Positions 47,224-58,318 of a stretch of DNA of 64,000 nt are shown here, piece after piece. Location of the stretch: assembly GCA_018873225.1 (NCBI GenBank), contig JAEILZ010000004.1:248001-312000 (forward strand), given 5' to 3'. The notes under the pieces were generated by a model. That model was not told the origin of the DNA and made no database searches. It saw nothing but the letters and a program-made list of their open reading frames with translations. The stretch's first letter is position 1. The number at the start of each line of letters is the position of its first letter. A program made the translations under genes and the position numbers. The stretch comes from [Phialemoniopsis] sp. UDSM-2020 (Eukaryota > Ascomycota > Sordariomycetes > Thyridiales > Thyridiaceae).

Positions 47224-48599
47224 TCAAGCGAATGGCCTTGCCGGGAAAATCTTGCCAACACACTCCCCGAACCCAACACCAGAGTCCGGCCCACCAGCAA
47301 CAGCAGTCATACGCACCACATCTCCATCTTCCAGGAACCTTCTCTCCACCCCTTCGCCCACTGGCACCGTAACCTTTCCGCCTCGCGTCGCCTCCGCCAG
47401 ACACCCGTGCGAGCCGTCGACGGAGCCGCTCACCGTCCCCGTCGCCATGAGGTCTCCCGTCCGCAGTGCACTGCCGGCGCTGACAATGTGCGCGATCATC
47501 TGGCGCACGCTCCAGTACAGGCTCTCAACCTTGGCAGTGCCCGTCACGACACCATTAGCCCCCCGAGGTAGGATCTCCACTTGCATCGTGACATCGTACG
47601 TCTTCTCCTCGGGATCTTGCAGGTAGCTCACGACCGGCTGCACCCGTTCGGGACCTCGGGTAGTAAATGCCTCGAGCGCGTCTACAGTGACGACCCATGG
47701 TGAGATCGTAGTCGCCAGATTCTTGCTATTGAATGGTCCGAGGGGTCTCATCTCGAGGATTTGGACATCGCGAGCTTGGCGTCTTAAATCAGTATCGGGT
47801 ATCAAATCGCACTGCGCAGCGTTGGTCAAGACTCACCGCTCCAGTCGTTCAATACAACAAAGCCAAAGATGTGTTCGTCGGCATCAACAGCATTAAGCCT
47901 CTGCCGCATAGGTAACGGCTTGCCAACGATTGCGGCGAATTCCATTTCGTAGTCCATCATCTGGGATGCACCAAACACCACCGGCTTTGGCTTGCCGGGC
48001 TCGGTCTGGGCAGACGTGTCATAGTACTTTGCCATGGGCCGCTCAACGGGGGCCCCGGACACATCGACCGACGCAGCTCTGCCGCCATAGCCACCCGGGT
48101 AGTGGTAGAAGCCGGGCGGCGGGGTGGGATCATTCATAACTACCCGACCCATGTTCTCGTTATGATGCAGGCTGCAGGAAAAGTCTGAGTACTTCGGTGA
48201 GCCGGCCTATTCTTCCATGCGGCTTCTAACCCCGAGTAACGTACCTGTAAAGTCCTTCACCTCCACCGGCATATGCATCGTCACATTGGTGACATCTTCG
48301 ACACTTTCAGCTGGGAGAGCAGTCAACCCCGCTTCATCGACTGCTTTTCTCACAGCTTGTCGCACGCCACTGATGACCTGCCGTGGCAAGGCGGCAAATC
48401 CATTCAATGTGGGTTGTGCGAAAATTCCCGAAGGTAACGGCAAATCACTAAAGTGCCCGGCTTGCAGCAGATCGTCGAGGAAGATGACGGTGTTTTCCAC
48501 TCTTGTGACTGCGCCTGGCTTTGGATGGTTCTCGGAAGAGGCAATGCCAAAAGGCACATTCCTCGTCGAGAAGTGATGCTTGTAATCGGGAGAGGTCAT
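47224..48599 (-). CDS. Fumarylacetoacetase (FAH) family hydrolase
   Basis: Cleaves the C-C bond of fumarylacetoacetate (or a related acylpyruvate) to give fumarate and acetoacetate, the last step of tyrosine/homogentisate breakdown. 417 residues, the usual length. Exons: 48599-48245, 48184-47837 and 47774-47224. Seen: an N-terminal FAH domain (HHFSTRNVPFGIASS), the metal and catalytic site in KDFTDFSCSLHHNENMGR formed across the first splice, QMMDYEMEFAAIVGKPLP, FVVLNDWSARDVQ across the second splice, and STISPWVV-like TTISPWVVTVDAL with GTVSGS. The frame is open upstream to an ATG at 48695, but that segment looks like an intron or leader. The neighbours suggest a cluster copy used for an aromatic substrate rather than only housekeeping tyrosine catabolism. 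Confidence 0.92.
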
Positions 48600-48853
48600 G
48601 CTTGCCAGTGTGTAGAAACAAGTACCAGATCTCGAGCCTTTGGTCAGACTATAGGTCTTACCTGAGCTTCGAAATTGTATTTTGTCGTCAACCATGGATA
48701 CAATGTGTGGTTGATGAGTGCTCCGGGAGGTGGAGCCGCGACCCGAAGTCCGAGGAGCGGCACCAACCGCCGCTCTAGAAAAGCTATTTGTGTATTAGCG
48801 ACATGTATGACTCTTTCCACAATCTTTGATTGCCTTGTAACTTCTTGACGTGG

Positions 48854-49735
48854 TTATTTACTATCTTGCTGAGCCTCTAGCACCTTCATGATAGCAATCA
48901 TGTCTTCCCCGCCGAGTCCCTGCTGATCTGCCTCCCCGAACAAGTTCTTGCAGTGCTGCATTATGGGAGAAGAAATATTTGCTGCTTCCGCCGCATTGCA
49001 GATAAGCTTTGTGTTGTTGTACACATCCTTGATAGCCGCCTGAGGTGACCAGTCCCCGTTGACTGCCTTCGCGACTTTCATAGTCGAGTGGGCCGATGCC
49101 ATGGGCCCAGCTTCGAGAACCTGACCGAACGACTCGATGTCCAGGCCCAGCCCGCGAGCAATGCTCATCGACTCGGCGAGGCCGGCCGTCATCGTGAGGA
49201 GGTAGGAGTTGATGGCAAACTTCATCTTGAGCCCGGTGCCGACGGGCCCGCAGTAGACGGCCGTCTTCGTCATGGGCTCGACAAAAGGCCGGATGCGCTC
49301 GGCGACGGCGCGGTCCCCGCCCATCATGCCCACCAGCGTCCCCTGCTCGGCGGGTATCTTGCTGCCGCTCACGGGCATCTCGATGAACTCTCCGCCCGCT
49401 TTCCGTACCTGCTCGGCGAGGGACTGGTTGAACTCGGCTGAGACTGAGCTGCAGTTGACCAAAACCTTGCCAGCAAGGGAATGCTGCACTTCGTCGCTGA
49501 TGGCTGACCGGATGGCATTCTCGTCAAAGAGCATGGCGAAGACAATATCCGACGAATCGGCCACTTCGGTCGGGGTCTTGGCAATGCTAGCACCTGCTCG
49601 GACAAGTGGCGGGTATTTAGACGGACTCCTGTTCCATACTGTGAGGCGAAAGGCGCGGGCGAGGTGAAGGGCCATGGGCGTGCCCATCACACCGAGGCCG
49701 AGAAATCCAATCCGCATGCTGGATGAGTCCTTCAT
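48854..49735 (-). CDS. 3-hydroxyisobutyrate dehydrogenase-like (beta-hydroxyacid dehydrogenase)
   Basis: NAD(P)-dependent oxidoreductase acting on a beta-hydroxyacid, or reducing a semialdehyde; 293 residues in a single exon. Seen: the cofactor fold IGFLGLGVMGTPMALHLARA at the N-terminus, the substrate-binding VSGSKIPAEQGTLVGMMGG, and the catalytic region GPVGTGLKMKFAINSYL with the expected Lys. An in-frame ATG at 49717 (MRIGFLG) is an alternative start. GLYR-like reductases share the fold, so succinic or glyoxylic semialdehyde reductase is an alternative. It lies in a run of catabolic genes on the same strand. Confidence 0.9.
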   Translation of the reverse strand: MKDSSSMRIGFLGLGVMGTPMALHLARAFRLTVWNRSPSKYPPLVRAGASIAKTPTEVADSSDIVFAMLFDENAIRSAISDEVQHSLAGKVLVNCSSVSAEFNQSLAEQVRKAGGEFIEMPVSGSKIPAEQGTLVGMMGGDRAVAERIRPFVEPMTKTAVYCGPVGTGLKMKFAINSYLLTMTAGLAESMSIARGLGLDIESFGQVLEAGPMASAHSTMKVAKAVNGDWSPQAAIKDVYNNTKLICNAAEAANISSPIMQHCKNLFGEADQQGLGGEDMIAIMKVLEAQQDSK

Positions 49736-50284
49736 TAGGTGTGATGATCAGTAGTGGTAGGTTATTGAATCAATTGCCAAGGTACGACCACTTTTCTTTG
49801 GGGCTACCGTAAATGATTTGCGGTAGGGCGTGCGTAGGGCAAGACATGAACGGCTTATTTGGTCCCAACCGCCGATTCTAGCCGCTATCACTAGATTTCG
49901 GAGACAAGTGATCTTTCGGCGATAAGCCCACTTGCTCACCTGCGTCGGGAAATACGATCTGGAGTCATTATATTGGGCAGTCCTTGGTACTTGTGAACTT
50001 GGGAGTTTTATGCTTCGTCGTTTGTGCCCTGAGCCGCCTAGATGTGTACCCTGTATGTTGCGCTACAAAAGCCGAAACATGTCGCGTACACGCCCTTCGC
50101 GCGTCAAAAGACCCACAAAGTACGCCCTACGCCCTCCACCCGGGACGAGGACTTCATTGTTGTCTTTCACGGCTCTTGATGAAATTGAAGATCGAAACAC
50201 CACAGGCCGAGCTACCAGTTGGAGAGATAGGAGGTATATAGGTACGCTCCATACAGAAAGACAAAAGCTTGATAGCCCATTTCT
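49736..50284. other. Intergenic, nothing recognised
   Basis: About 550 bp between two minus-strand genes, containing the dehydrogenase promoter. No supported coding sequence or repeat. Confidence 0.4.
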
Positions 50285-51975
50285 CTAGATCCTCGATCTG
50301 GCGAATCTAACGGCGTAGTAACACAGAACACCGGTGCAGGTAATGACCGTCGTAAGCAGAAGCGTGCCCCCAGTGATGATACCCTGATCAAAGAAGCCGA
50401 TGTCCCTGCCTTGCTTGAAGCGTTTGATCTCCGGTAACGGAGCTGTGGCCGCCTGCTCAAACTTGCGCAACTCCCGCGCTGAAGATTCTAGTAAGAGGGA
50501 ACTTATCCTTTGATCGTCTTTTGACCGAGTCACATATTGAGGCTTCGACAGTGAGAAGTCGCTGACATCGTAACGTTCGCCACAGTTTATTGCGTGAAGC
50601 TTGCCTTCGGCAAAGGCCGGTCCGACTAGGCTTCATCAGTCTCTTATCTAAAAAGCTAATGTTGGCATCGTCACTCACAAAGAAGCTCGGTGGGTATCTG
50701 GTTGACAAAGGCAACATCCGTGTCAGTGAACTGGCCTAGGTATTTTGCCACAGCAGGCATTGCGGTGAATACGTAAAGTGCCAAGTGACGATCAAAGCTG
50801 AATAATATCAGCCAAGTGCTTGCAGCGCCGGGAGGTTGTTGGGGCCATATACCTCTTAGTGATGTCAATAGCATCATCAATGCTACGTACAGCGTGGATT
50901 GCCAGGCAAGGTTCTTGAATTTTATCTTGTAGTAGAAATGTGTCTCTTGAGGCAATCAAGTCAGTACCGTGCAAGAGCCGGAGTGGAACTCGCCTTCAAT
51001 CCTGTGTGAGAAAACATACCTATTCTCGACATCCACGATCAGGCCAGAGCCGTCAGAGCTGACTACCCGGCAACGTCTTTCCTCGACAATCTTGTTGACG
51101 AGTCCCTGCCTGGCCTTCCCAGCTAACGCGGGCTTGCCTGCGACCTCGGGAGCAAAACGGATAGCGGATTGCGTGACGGCGGCAAGAAAGTCCTTCTTGA
51201 CCCATTCGTTGACCAGGACAAGGTCAGGGGCATACGGCGACCTTCCTCGTAAGCTGAACCGTGCCTTGACAACGGCTTCCGCTGCGGCCTGGAGGTCGGC
51301 ATCGCGCTCGATTATAGCCACGGTACGAGCCTCGGCACGAGAAACTATCTGGTTGTCCAACACTGCGCTCGTTGTTCCATTCTGCAAGACTCGGACGTGG
51401 CGGTGGTTGATGTCTGTGTCTGACAACTTCTTGTTGGAGACGTAGAAGATGTCTCCGTCGAGAGCCTGGCTGATGATGTCAAGCACTAGGCGAGGAGTTT
51501 TGAGCATTGTCTGCTCTAGCTGGATGTTGAAGTTAGAACCAAGATCAACAATAACCTGTTCTGACCTCCTCGCACGTACCTGGATGATGATGCAGTTCCC
51601 TGCCGCGAGTGCTGGAGCCAGTGCCGAGATCAGACTGAGTAAAAAGGTATGTGTCGTCGGCTCAATGACCACAATACCGACTGCTTCTAGGGCGCCCGGT
51701 GCATCTTCGGACCGCGTAATAGCGTATTCGTCATGTAGCGAACTCTTTGGATCTATCGTATTGAAGTGTTTTGCTACGCATTCCAGGGCAAGACAATACT
51801 CAATCTTCACTTCGGATAGTCGATGTCCAGTATCGCTAGCAATCGCATCCTGAATCTGTGGCCCGTTCGCTACCAGCTTTTCGTGCAGCTGCTTTAGTTG
51901 CGTCTTCTTGTAAAACACGTTCTGGGCCCTGCCGTCGATGGCGGCCGACCTCACGTCGACCAACGAGTTCGGCAT
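50285..51975 (-). CDS. Aldehyde-dehydrogenase-like protein with C-terminal membrane anchor
   Basis: ALDH fold of the fatty-aldehyde (ALDH3-like) type, 482 residues. Exons: 51975-51580, 51519-51020, 50945-50853, 50797-50679 and 50625-50285. Seen: GIVVIEPTTHTFLLSLISALAPALAAGN (cofactor-side motif, degenerate), RFSLRGRSPYAPDLVLVNEWV where active enzymes have a G-Q-x-C motif, AIHAVRSIDDAIDI, and a C-terminal span TGGTLLLTTVITCTGVLCYYAV. No Cys occupies the usual nucleophile position. Similar Cys-less ALDH relatives occur in other ascomycetes, so it may be inactive or regulatory, or use another residue. The 60-nt first intron has no stop and is in frame. Confidence 0.85.
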
Positions 51976-52358
51976 GACAACGTCGGATCGCAATTGTGTT
52001 CGCGCAATAGAAGCTCAACAGCTACGGGCACCTACAAGAGACTGGAGCACTGATACATAATCATCATCATTTGTCGCGACGCGTCGCTCGCACGTGAAGC
52101 AGCTCGAATCCCCAGTGCGGATGTCCTCCACATTCCGAGGCCGGGGTAAGATTTCCGCTCGGTTCGGCTCCGAGCCTCCCCCACTTGCCGTTCCGCGGGA
52201 CACCGACGGACGCAACGCCAGGTCAGGTGTTCACGAGCTTCATCAGAGACACGCGAGCTCAAGATGCGTGTCCTTTCAAGCTCGTTTATGTTGCCCCCTG
52301 AAATGAATCTTGCCGCGACCTGACCATCAATCAAACCTCCCGACAACAAGCGCACGCG
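51976..52358. promoter_or_regulatory. Divergent promoter region, ALDH-like / small hypothetical
   Basis: 383 bp between opposite starts. No recognisable site beyond its position. Confidence 0.35.
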
Positions 52359-52799
52359 ATGTCTTCCACAGCGACAACGACCAGGACGCGGGCGGCGCCT
52401 ACGAGGACCGCCGAGACTATCCTATCCGACTACGCCCTACACCACTCACCAGCATCGCAGGCAAACGCTCCGAACGGTGCAGCGACCGCGCCGCAACAGC
52501 AGCGACCAGACACTCCGCCGTGGGACACCACGCACCGCCGAGTACCTCCCTACAGGCCGACGAATCGAGACAGAGATCCGGCTGAGACGGGCGTGTACAA
52601 CAACAGGATAGAGCAGGTGTTCATCACGACGATGTTTACGGGCGTAATCATAAACGCGGTGAGTAGACGGCGGAGGACCCATGCGACGCGCGGGCAAACG
52701 CTGACTGGACACTCCAAGACCACGGCGAAAGTCTGGCACAGCACGTTGGGGAAGTTGAATGGCAAGATATTTCACTACCGGATTGGGGGCGAGATATGA
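52359..52799 (+). CDS. Small hypothetical protein
   Basis: No family recognised. The ATG at 52359 opens a Thr/Ala/Pro/Gln-rich, disordered N-terminus. A consensus donor (GTGAGT) at 52659 and an acceptor ending at 52718 define a 60-nt intron. Spliced, the protein has 126 residues; unspliced it has 146, both in frame. The C-terminal part (VFITTMFTGVIINA then KVWHSTLGKLNGKIFHYRIGGE) has one hydrophobic stretch, possibly a membrane span. The opposite strand has an overlapping frame of 128 codons, so coding strand is not certain, but the splice signals favour the plus strand. Confidence 0.45.
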   Translation: MSSTATTTRTRAAPTRTAETILSDYALHHSPASQANAPNGAATAPQQQRPDTPPWDTTHRRVPPYRPTNRDRDPAETGVYNNRIEQVFITTMFTGVIINAVSRRRRTHATRGQTLTGHSKTTAKVWHSTLGKLNGKIFHYRIGGEI

Positions 52800-52913
52800 C
52801 TTTGGCAGTACATAGAATGATACTAAGGGCATGTCTCAAATGTTCATAAGGAAGTCTCTTCGCATGATTTGTTCCAAGGTACCCATGGCATAGCACCGTG
52901 ATCAATCCTGGCC

Positions 52914-53465
52914 CTACGTCGACGCCCTCACACCCTGCATATCAGCATAGTCCTCCTTGACCTCCTTGCCCGCAACGGTGACAGGCTGCGACGGCTGCAG
53001 AATGTATAGCATCCTCGCCCACTCGGTCTCGCTCCTGTTCCTCCACGCATGCATCGTCGCCCGCTGAACACAAACGTCGCCCTTCTTCATGACCCGCGTC
53101 TCGCCCGAGTCGAGCACGAGCTCGATGTCGCCGTCGAGCACGACGCCGTAGTCGAGGCTGACGGTGCGGTGCATCGGCGACAGCAGGCCGGGCGGCATGT
53201 CGACGTAGCGCAGGACGGTGCCGTCCGAGACCGTGAGGCCCGGCGCGCTGCCGAGGTACGACTTGTAGACGTCGAGGTCGGCGTCCGCGGTGAGCTGCGT
53301 CGGGAAGCCTTTGGTCACGTAGGCCTGGGCGAAGCCTACGGAGCCGCCGGGAAGCTGGTAGAACGGGGCGTCTTCCGGGACCGAGGTGTCGATTACGGCT
53401 TGGCCCTTGTCGTTGTGTGTTGTGATGAAGCGCTTGGGGTGGTCGAGCTTGCCTTGGAGAGCCAT
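52914..53465 (-). CDS. Cupin-domain protein
   Basis: Small beta-barrel protein of 183 residues in a single exon. Seen: PGLLSPMHRTVSLDYGVVLDG, with His and acidic residues like cupin motif 1, and MKKGDVCVQRATMHAWRN, with the His of motif 2. Both fit one cupin fold of the kind used in small dioxygenases, isomerases and decarboxylases. The metal-ligand set looks partial: H-x-T-x-S-x-D replaces the usual H-x-H. In the cluster a ring-cleavage or decarboxylation helper is possible. The upstream GTG in frame is not needed; ATG 53465 is the first ATG. Confidence 0.85.
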   Translation of the reverse strand: MALQGKLDHPKRFITTHNDKGQAVIDTSVPEDAPFYQLPGGSVGFAQAYVTKGFPTQLTADADLDVYKSYLGSAPGLTVSDGTVLRYVDMPPGLLSPMHRTVSLDYGVVLDGDIELVLDSGETRVMKKGDVCVQRATMHAWRNRSETEWARMLYILQPSQPVTVAGKEVKEDYADMQGVRAST

Positions 53466-53891
53466 GGTCAGGGAATGGGACACTTGGTGAGCAGGTGTTG
53501 TTTAGGGAAGGTAATGTGAGATGCGAGATTGCGCGAAGGGGCTTCGTTGACTCTAATTACTGATATCGTTGATCTAGAATTCGATGATCTTGTAGTGGCT
53601 GCGACTGTACTGCGGAATGTGGGCGTGTCGGGTGGATGGCGCCGGTAGTCAAGCGGAGTTAGGCAGGTGTGCGGGGCCGGTTGTGATTCATCTGGGCATT
53701 CCTGTTTCCTAGTTTGGATGCAGTGTCATGAGGCTCAGCTATTCAACTGGGATAATCCATCGCCTGATGAGACACATCATATCGACTGACACGTACAAGC
53801 GCTTATAAATATTATCCTCCATCACAATCGGGGTATCATTATGAAAGCTAATTTGTCCGAGTGGTACCAGAACCAAGTCTAGCTAAACTAT
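53466..53891. other. Intergenic, nothing recognised
   Basis: 426 bp upstream of the cupin gene and downstream of the regulator; it holds the cupin promoter. No coding sequence seen. Confidence 0.4.
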
Positions 53892-56716
53892 TTAGTTTGA
53901 CTGCGGCAGAGTCCGCAACCTTGTCGTCATATTCTGCAGACCTCCCATGAGTTGAATCAAATTGTCGACCAGGTAAGGTCTAGGCATGTTCTCATGGTTA
54001 TGTTGCAGGATCTCCATCACAGCCTCCAGGACCTTGTCAGGCTGTGATAGTAAGACGGGTTGTTCATCTACGCCCCTAATACACGGACTCCCACTGCCAA
54101 GCTGGATGAACCTTTGCACGACGATGTTGTCCGAGCCATCCAAGTCAGCCGTATCGACTGCCTGAGTGGAAGTTGGTGGGCTGATCACGCCCCAAATGTT
54201 GTTCGGGCCGGAAGGCTCGCTTATGGACCCGTGAACCCAGAGGACAAGTGCCGCATGGTAGAGAATAACGGCCACGGGCCCCCATATCGAGCCACGAGGT
54301 GTCATTTTAGCAGCTCGGATGATCTGTCCAGCATGCCAGACAGCCTTCCTGGCATCCTCGGACCGGGCCCACTCCAGCACTGAAGGATAAACATGGCTTG
54401 CCTGTTCCGGCCCTTCCATGCCCGCAAAGAGCTGTATTTCATCAAAGGGGGTTTGTAGATGCATGTGAATGATGTCCAACCTCATTGAGATATCTTGAGC
54501 ACAGTGAGGTGGGAACTCGGACCCAAGGCGAAAGTTGTTGAGCATTTTGAGCAGCTCCTCTCGGCGAGAGGCCATGAGAAGAGCATTCCAGCGACGAGGG
54601 CCAGTCTTCTGGAAAGCTTTGAGTTGTATGTACTCCCAGGACAGGCTCCAGGCACAAGAAAGAAAGGCGAATGCGACCAACATCGGGTCAGCTGTGCCTT
54701 GCTGAGGGCTGAACTCTTCGGGGTTGTTAAGGTAGTCGATGGGGCTCTTGGCCTGATCTGCGTCGGCCCCTGAATGTTTGAGAAACGAGGCTTTCCAATG
54801 TTCAGATGTGGAAGAGCTCCAAAGTCCCGGTGGGTCTGGGAATGGGAGTTGTATCTCGGCATACGAGATTAGCGGATTGACCAGAAGGACCATGGAGACA
54901 TTCGTGTCGTGCTGCAGCACCCTGAAGGCAAGTCTCTTGAATGACTCTTGCTCAAGCCACTTCTTCCATGCCGTGTCAAGACTCTGACCGACGTCACCCT
55001 CTTGTAAGATGGTCTTGGGGTATCTTGAGCGTTTCAATCTTCCATCGCGCCGCAGCATTGTAAGAAGCGGCTGGAGAAAGCTCTCGGCGATCTCGACTTT
55101 CCGGCTCCGGCCACTCCACAAGCCAATCTCCAAAGAGATTAAGAATGCCTGTGCCAATTCCAAGTCTCTTATTAAGGCGTTCTCTCGCTCCCACTATATT
55201 GACAGGTGTCAGCACATGATCGGAAGTGTATGGGTTCTTCAGCTAGCTCGCTCACATGCTTGGGTACTGCAATCCGGATGCACTCCTGAATAGCAAAGCC
55301 GAGCTTTGACAGAGCCGGATCGGATGTGAGTACTGCTCCACAGGCAGCCATTGCAGCGAGGAGCTCAGGGCGCTTATCATTGGGGTCAAAGGTTGGCGTG
55401 TGTAGGAATGAGTCTGCACGGGCAACCGGCGAACTGAGGTAGTATTGCAGAAGCATGTCTAGTAGCTCCGCCGATGGGAAGGATACCACAGCTTTTGACA
55501 GGTTCTCGGGGCGGCAGCATTGCACGATGATAGCGAGGATCTTGTCCCGAGCTGCGACGGTCAGTGGCTTGCATGTGATGCGTTTGTCTAGTGAGATGCG
55601 TGATTCGGGTGACGCGTGGTGATCTAGAACGGTGGGAAGAGACAGATTGTGCTCCTCCGCCGCACCGTGATCTTGAGCGTTGGGCCGGAATCGCCAGTAC
55701 GAATTCTTGAAGACCTCGTTGTAAACAGTGGCGGGCTGTTCCAGGTGTGGAGATGTGCCTTGGGGTAGATTTTCGGCCGGCTGAAAGTTCTGGGGGCTAA
55801 TGCCGAACTCGAAGGGGACATTGGTGTTGTATGCATCCAGAAAGCGCAGGTCGATGTCGTCGAGCTCCATTCCGGCGCCCATATCAAAGTCTAGCGGGCC
55901 CATTGGAGTCCATTGACCTGAGCTCAGATTCATGTCGCCGAACCCTATAAAGAGTATTAGGAAAGGAAACAACAACAGTTGAACCAGTCGAATCTTACCA
56001 CCAGCAAAGAACGGCTGTAACATGTCAGGATTCCCCTGATCGATCTGGTCGATTTGATCTGGCTGTTGCACACTGCCTGCCGCGGTGATGACCTCAGCCA
56101 TCTCCACGCTCAGGGGAGGCGAGTTTCTCGGCTCTTCAGTTCGTGCCGTCGTGGGAGTGGGCGTTGGCATCAGGTCCATCGAGCGATCCCATATGCATTC
56201 GAGTCCCTTCTTTCGGCATCGTTGACATGGCTTTCTCTCCGAGCAGCGCAAATGGTTGCTCGAGCATGCCTGACAGGCCTGCGTCGCTCGTCCGGCACTG
56301 GCCAGTATGGTAGATGGCGGTTTTTCGTCCTTGCCACTACGGCTTGCAGCATCATGGCCCAGAATGTGTCGTTTGAGAAGGTCGCTGTTGTCTTCATTAA
56401 CCTAAGTCCATATCGAGAGGACGACCGTCCATGGTGAGAGAGACTCACGCTCTTGCGAAGCCCTTAGGGCAGATGTGGCAACGGTAGGGTCGCGATTGTG
56501 TGTCTGTAGATCGCTCACATGAGTCTCATGACCAATTGGTGAAACCTGACTCGCTGACGACTTACGCGATCTTACATGGCGCGATAGGTGATCCAGACGC
56601 TTGTATTGACGTTTGCACATGCCACACTGGAAGATTGCATTGTCGGTAGAAGCATCACCAGTTGTCGTTGCATTGGTAGCGTCAGGGCCAGCACCAGCGG
56701 CAGGGGACGTCGACAT
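53892..56716 (-). CDS. Transcription factor with two C2H2 fingers plus a Zn2Cys6 cluster
   Basis: Nuclear regulator of 860 residues. Exons: 56716-56566, 56503-56449 (55 nt), 56384-55999, 55944-55256 and 55193-53892. The first finger (CGMCKRQYKRLDHLSRH) ends in RHVRSHTQSRPY, formed only by using the donor at 56565. The second is CHICPKGFARADLLKRHILGH, made from exons 2 and 3. A Zn2Cys6 cluster follows at about residue 90 (CQACSSNHLRC then CQRCRKKGLEC). The C-terminal half is a fungal transcription-factor domain (MRLDIIHMHLQTPFDEIQLFAG, AGQIIRAAKMTPRGSIWGPVAVILYHAALVLWVHG). Mixed C2H2-Zn2Cys6 factors often control local catabolic or secondary-metabolite clusters. It is divergent from the ring-cleavage dioxygenase. 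Confidence 0.88.
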
Positions 56717-57160
56717 GTCTCCTCGGGCTTCGTCGCAGTGCTCCGGACGGTAGAGCACCTCGCATTGGTATCGGAAACAAAGGTGGAGGAAGAACTGTCA
56801 AGGCGATTGTCTGTCGGGTGTGTTCCCCAGATTTTGCCTTTCCCCGGATCACAATTTTCCCTGCGACTCTCTCCTTAGGCCAGGCATCTCCTCGTGCGGG
56901 GAAGGCATTGATGTGAGTGGAGCAAAAAGGAGGCCGAGGCCGGGTAGTCTCCTCCACATTCCGACACTGGTCATGAATTCGCCTCGCTGTTTGTTCGGCT
57001 CGGTCCAAAAGCCGTACTGCCCGCACAGAACATCCGTTGGTCATATGTAGAGGTGGAAGAAGATGATTTGGGGTAGCGTGAGGACATACGTTCTGCCGAT
57101 GAGGGTCTGTATTCTCGTGCAAGCAACATTCTGATTGAGACAGGAGAGAATCTTCGCGCG
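56717..57160. promoter_or_regulatory. Divergent promoter region, C2H2-Zn2Cys6 regulator / LigB dioxygenase
   Basis: 444 bp between opposite starts; the shared position suggests the regulator may control the dioxygenase. No clear binding site identified by eye. Confidence 0.45.
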
Positions 57161-58143
57161 ATGGGTAAGTTCCCCAAGCTCAATCGCACTGCTGGTTCTA
57201 ATCTGCATCGTCACAGGAGGTCTCACTCCCGTACACTTCTTCTCCCATGGGTCTACCATGATGTTGGGAGAGCCGTCAGACTCGGCCGACTACTGGAAGA
57301 AAGCCGGCGACGAGGCACTCGCTCACAAGATCAAGGGAGTCATCATGATGGTGAGTCCATGGATTCATTTCACTACTTTGCGCTCAATAGTCTCATATGT
57401 GATTGACCTAGGGTGCCCATTGGGACGCGCTTGGGGACAAAATCGAAGTGGCCATGCACCCCGACCCGGCCAAGTCGCCCGTCGCCTATGTCCACCCTTC
57501 CAAATACGTCGACTACAAGCTCAACCCGGATCTCAAGACGGGAGAGCGCTGCATCTTGATGCTTCAAAAGGCCGGGTTCAACGCGAGCGGCAACCCGAAC
57601 TTCGACTGGATCCACGACACCTACCTGGTGCTGATCCGGATGTTCCCCGACGGGTGTCCGCCCACAGTGCTCGTCTCCATGAACGCGCGCTTCGACCCGC
57701 ACTACCACATGAAAGTCGGCGCGACGCTGCGGCCCCTTCGAAAAGAAGGATACCTCATTATCGGCTCCGGTGGCGCGGTTCACAACCTCTACCGCAACTA
57801 CTGGACCCCGATGCTGCGGTACGGCGACAACTTCGCCATGGAGAAGCCGCCGGAGCCATGGGCGCTCGAGTTTCGCCAGGCCTTCGAGGACGTCATCACG
57901 CGCAACAGCGGCCCGGAGCTGCGCAGGGCCATGACGCGCCTGATGAAGCATCCGCTTTACCGGGAGGCGCATGGCACGGACGACCATTTCATGGCGGCCA
58001 TGTTTGTCGCTGGCGCTGCAGGTGACGAGGAGGACAAGGGTATCTTTGCTGAGCTCAAGGCAGAGGACTGGGAGTTGACCAATATGTGCAATAGCCAGTT
58101 TACGATTGGGACCTGGCCTCGGACTCTGGCGACGGCCGCGTAG
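57161..58143 (+). CDS. LigB/DODA-type extradiol ring-cleavage dioxygenase
   Basis: Non-haem metal enzyme that opens an aromatic catechol-type ring next to the hydroxyls, 289 residues. Exons: 57161-57164 (ATG plus one base), 57217-57350 and 57412-58143. Seen: VHFFSHGSTMMLGEPSDSADYW with the first His ligand, GVIMMGAHWDAL with the second (across the splice), LIIGSGGAVHNL, and GTDDHFMAAMFVAGAAG with the active-site His near the C-terminus. The 4-nt coding first exon is required to supply an ATG at the usual distance from TPVHFF. A start within exon 2 at MMLGEPS would lose the first ligand. By family, substrates include DOPA, protocatechuate or other catechols. It is divergent from the local regulator. 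Confidence 0.88.
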
Positions 58144-58318
58144 TACGTTCGTGTATTTATAATTATGACGGTGTCCTCACTCAAATTCTCCACTTACTCC
58201 TTGACTTCACCTCAATTGCTGGTCTTGTATCACTCCTTGAGCACAATTTACCACAGTATAATGTAGTATATGAGACTTACGGCTCCTTGTTTTGGATATC
58301 GTATTGTTCTATCAAAGT

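Noticed and set aside
53049..53519. 156-codon plus-strand frame opposite the cupin gene
   Set aside because: Antisense shadow with biased composition.
57373..57987. 204-codon minus-strand frame opposite the LigB gene
   Set aside because: Antisense of a well-supported dioxygenase exon; no family features.
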